Of a stretch of 38,698 nt of DNA, positions 38,618 to 38,698 are shown piece by piece. Within the stretch, counting starts at the first letter, position 1, and each line of letters begins with the position of its first letter. This stretch comes from an uncultured Methanobrevibacter sp. Lineage in GTDB: Archaea; Methanobacteriota; Methanobacteria; Methanobacteriales; Methanobacteriaceae. Below the pieces are notes generated by a model. That model had not been told where the DNA came from and did no database searches. It saw nothing but the letters and a program-made list of their open reading frames with translations. The stretch is from NCBI GenBank assembly GCA_900314605.1, contig OMVX01000037.1, forward strand, positions 1-38,698. Direction: 5' to 3'. The translations under genes and the position numbers were made by a program.

Positions 38618-38698
38618 TTAACTGATAAATTTTTTTTTAAATTCTAAAACATTATTTTCCATCCATTTTATATTATTTGATTTTATTTGTCTTTTAGC
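38618..38698 (-). CDS. possible C-terminal end of a gene cut by the right window edge
   Basis: On the minus strand a frame is open from the right edge to a TAA at 38618, reading 26 residues with ordinary composition (KWMENNVLEFKKKFIS at the end). It would converge on hypB. Too short to identify, and it could be chance. Confidence 0.3.
   Translation of the reverse strand, partial: AKRQIKSNNIKWMENNVLEFKKKFIS

Overview
The window reads as part of a chromosome of a low-GC methanogenic archaeon of the order Methanobacteriales, most likely Methanobrevibacter or a close relative. The evidence is an F430-biosynthesis gene (cfbD), the archaeal form of YchF, hypA/hypB, archaeal LeuRS and UPF0305, a secreted adhesin-like protein with polymorphic GGAIY/NCTF repeats and Ig-like C-terminal domains, very AT-rich intergenic DNA with TATA boxes, and GGTG/GAGGTG ribosome binding sites. 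The exact genus is an inference.

Layout. 1-5617 is mostly minus-strand housekeeping: a left-edge gene fragment (plus strand), a small membrane protein paired with an AIR-synthase-like (HypE/PurM superfamily) protein, hisH-cfbD, and ychF. 5618-8876 holds a P1B metal-transporting ATPase with a striking repeat-rich upstream region, and a MarR regulator. The MarR gene is divergent from an acetyltransferase plus NTF2-like pair across a perfect palindrome. 10314-12783 holds two tandem homologous three-helix membrane proteins with opposite charge bias, a tRNA-Gln(CTG) and an NSS-family sodium symporter. 13126-16841 is a two-gene McrBC-type (type IV) restriction system, preceded by a helically phased cluster of six GATC sites and a 20-bp palindrome beside the TATA box. 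16942-20732 has cbiE, a previously uncalled 37-residue membrane peptide on the opposite strand, and the adhesin-like protein. 21036-23644 holds an ArsA/Get3 ATPase, a UPF0305 protein and PnuC.

The centrepiece is a 2241-residue non-ribosomal peptide synthetase (24243-30968), facing a cobalamin-binding radical SAM enzyme 11 bp away. Reading its domains gives half-C / A1 / T1 / C2 / A2 / T2 / degenerate C3. It begins exactly at the C-terminal lobe of a condensation domain. Its first adenylation pocket has lost the aspartate that normally holds the substrate amino group. It ends in a condensation-like domain with DHxxxDY instead of HHxxxDG and has no thioesterase or reductase. Taken together this suggests a small two-building-block product with an unusual starter, possibly released by the terminal C domain, and is the best candidate here for undescribed chemistry.

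The right end returns to housekeeping: nadE, leuS, hypA and hypB, with a strong hairpin after leuS. No CRISPR array, insertion sequence or integrase was seen.
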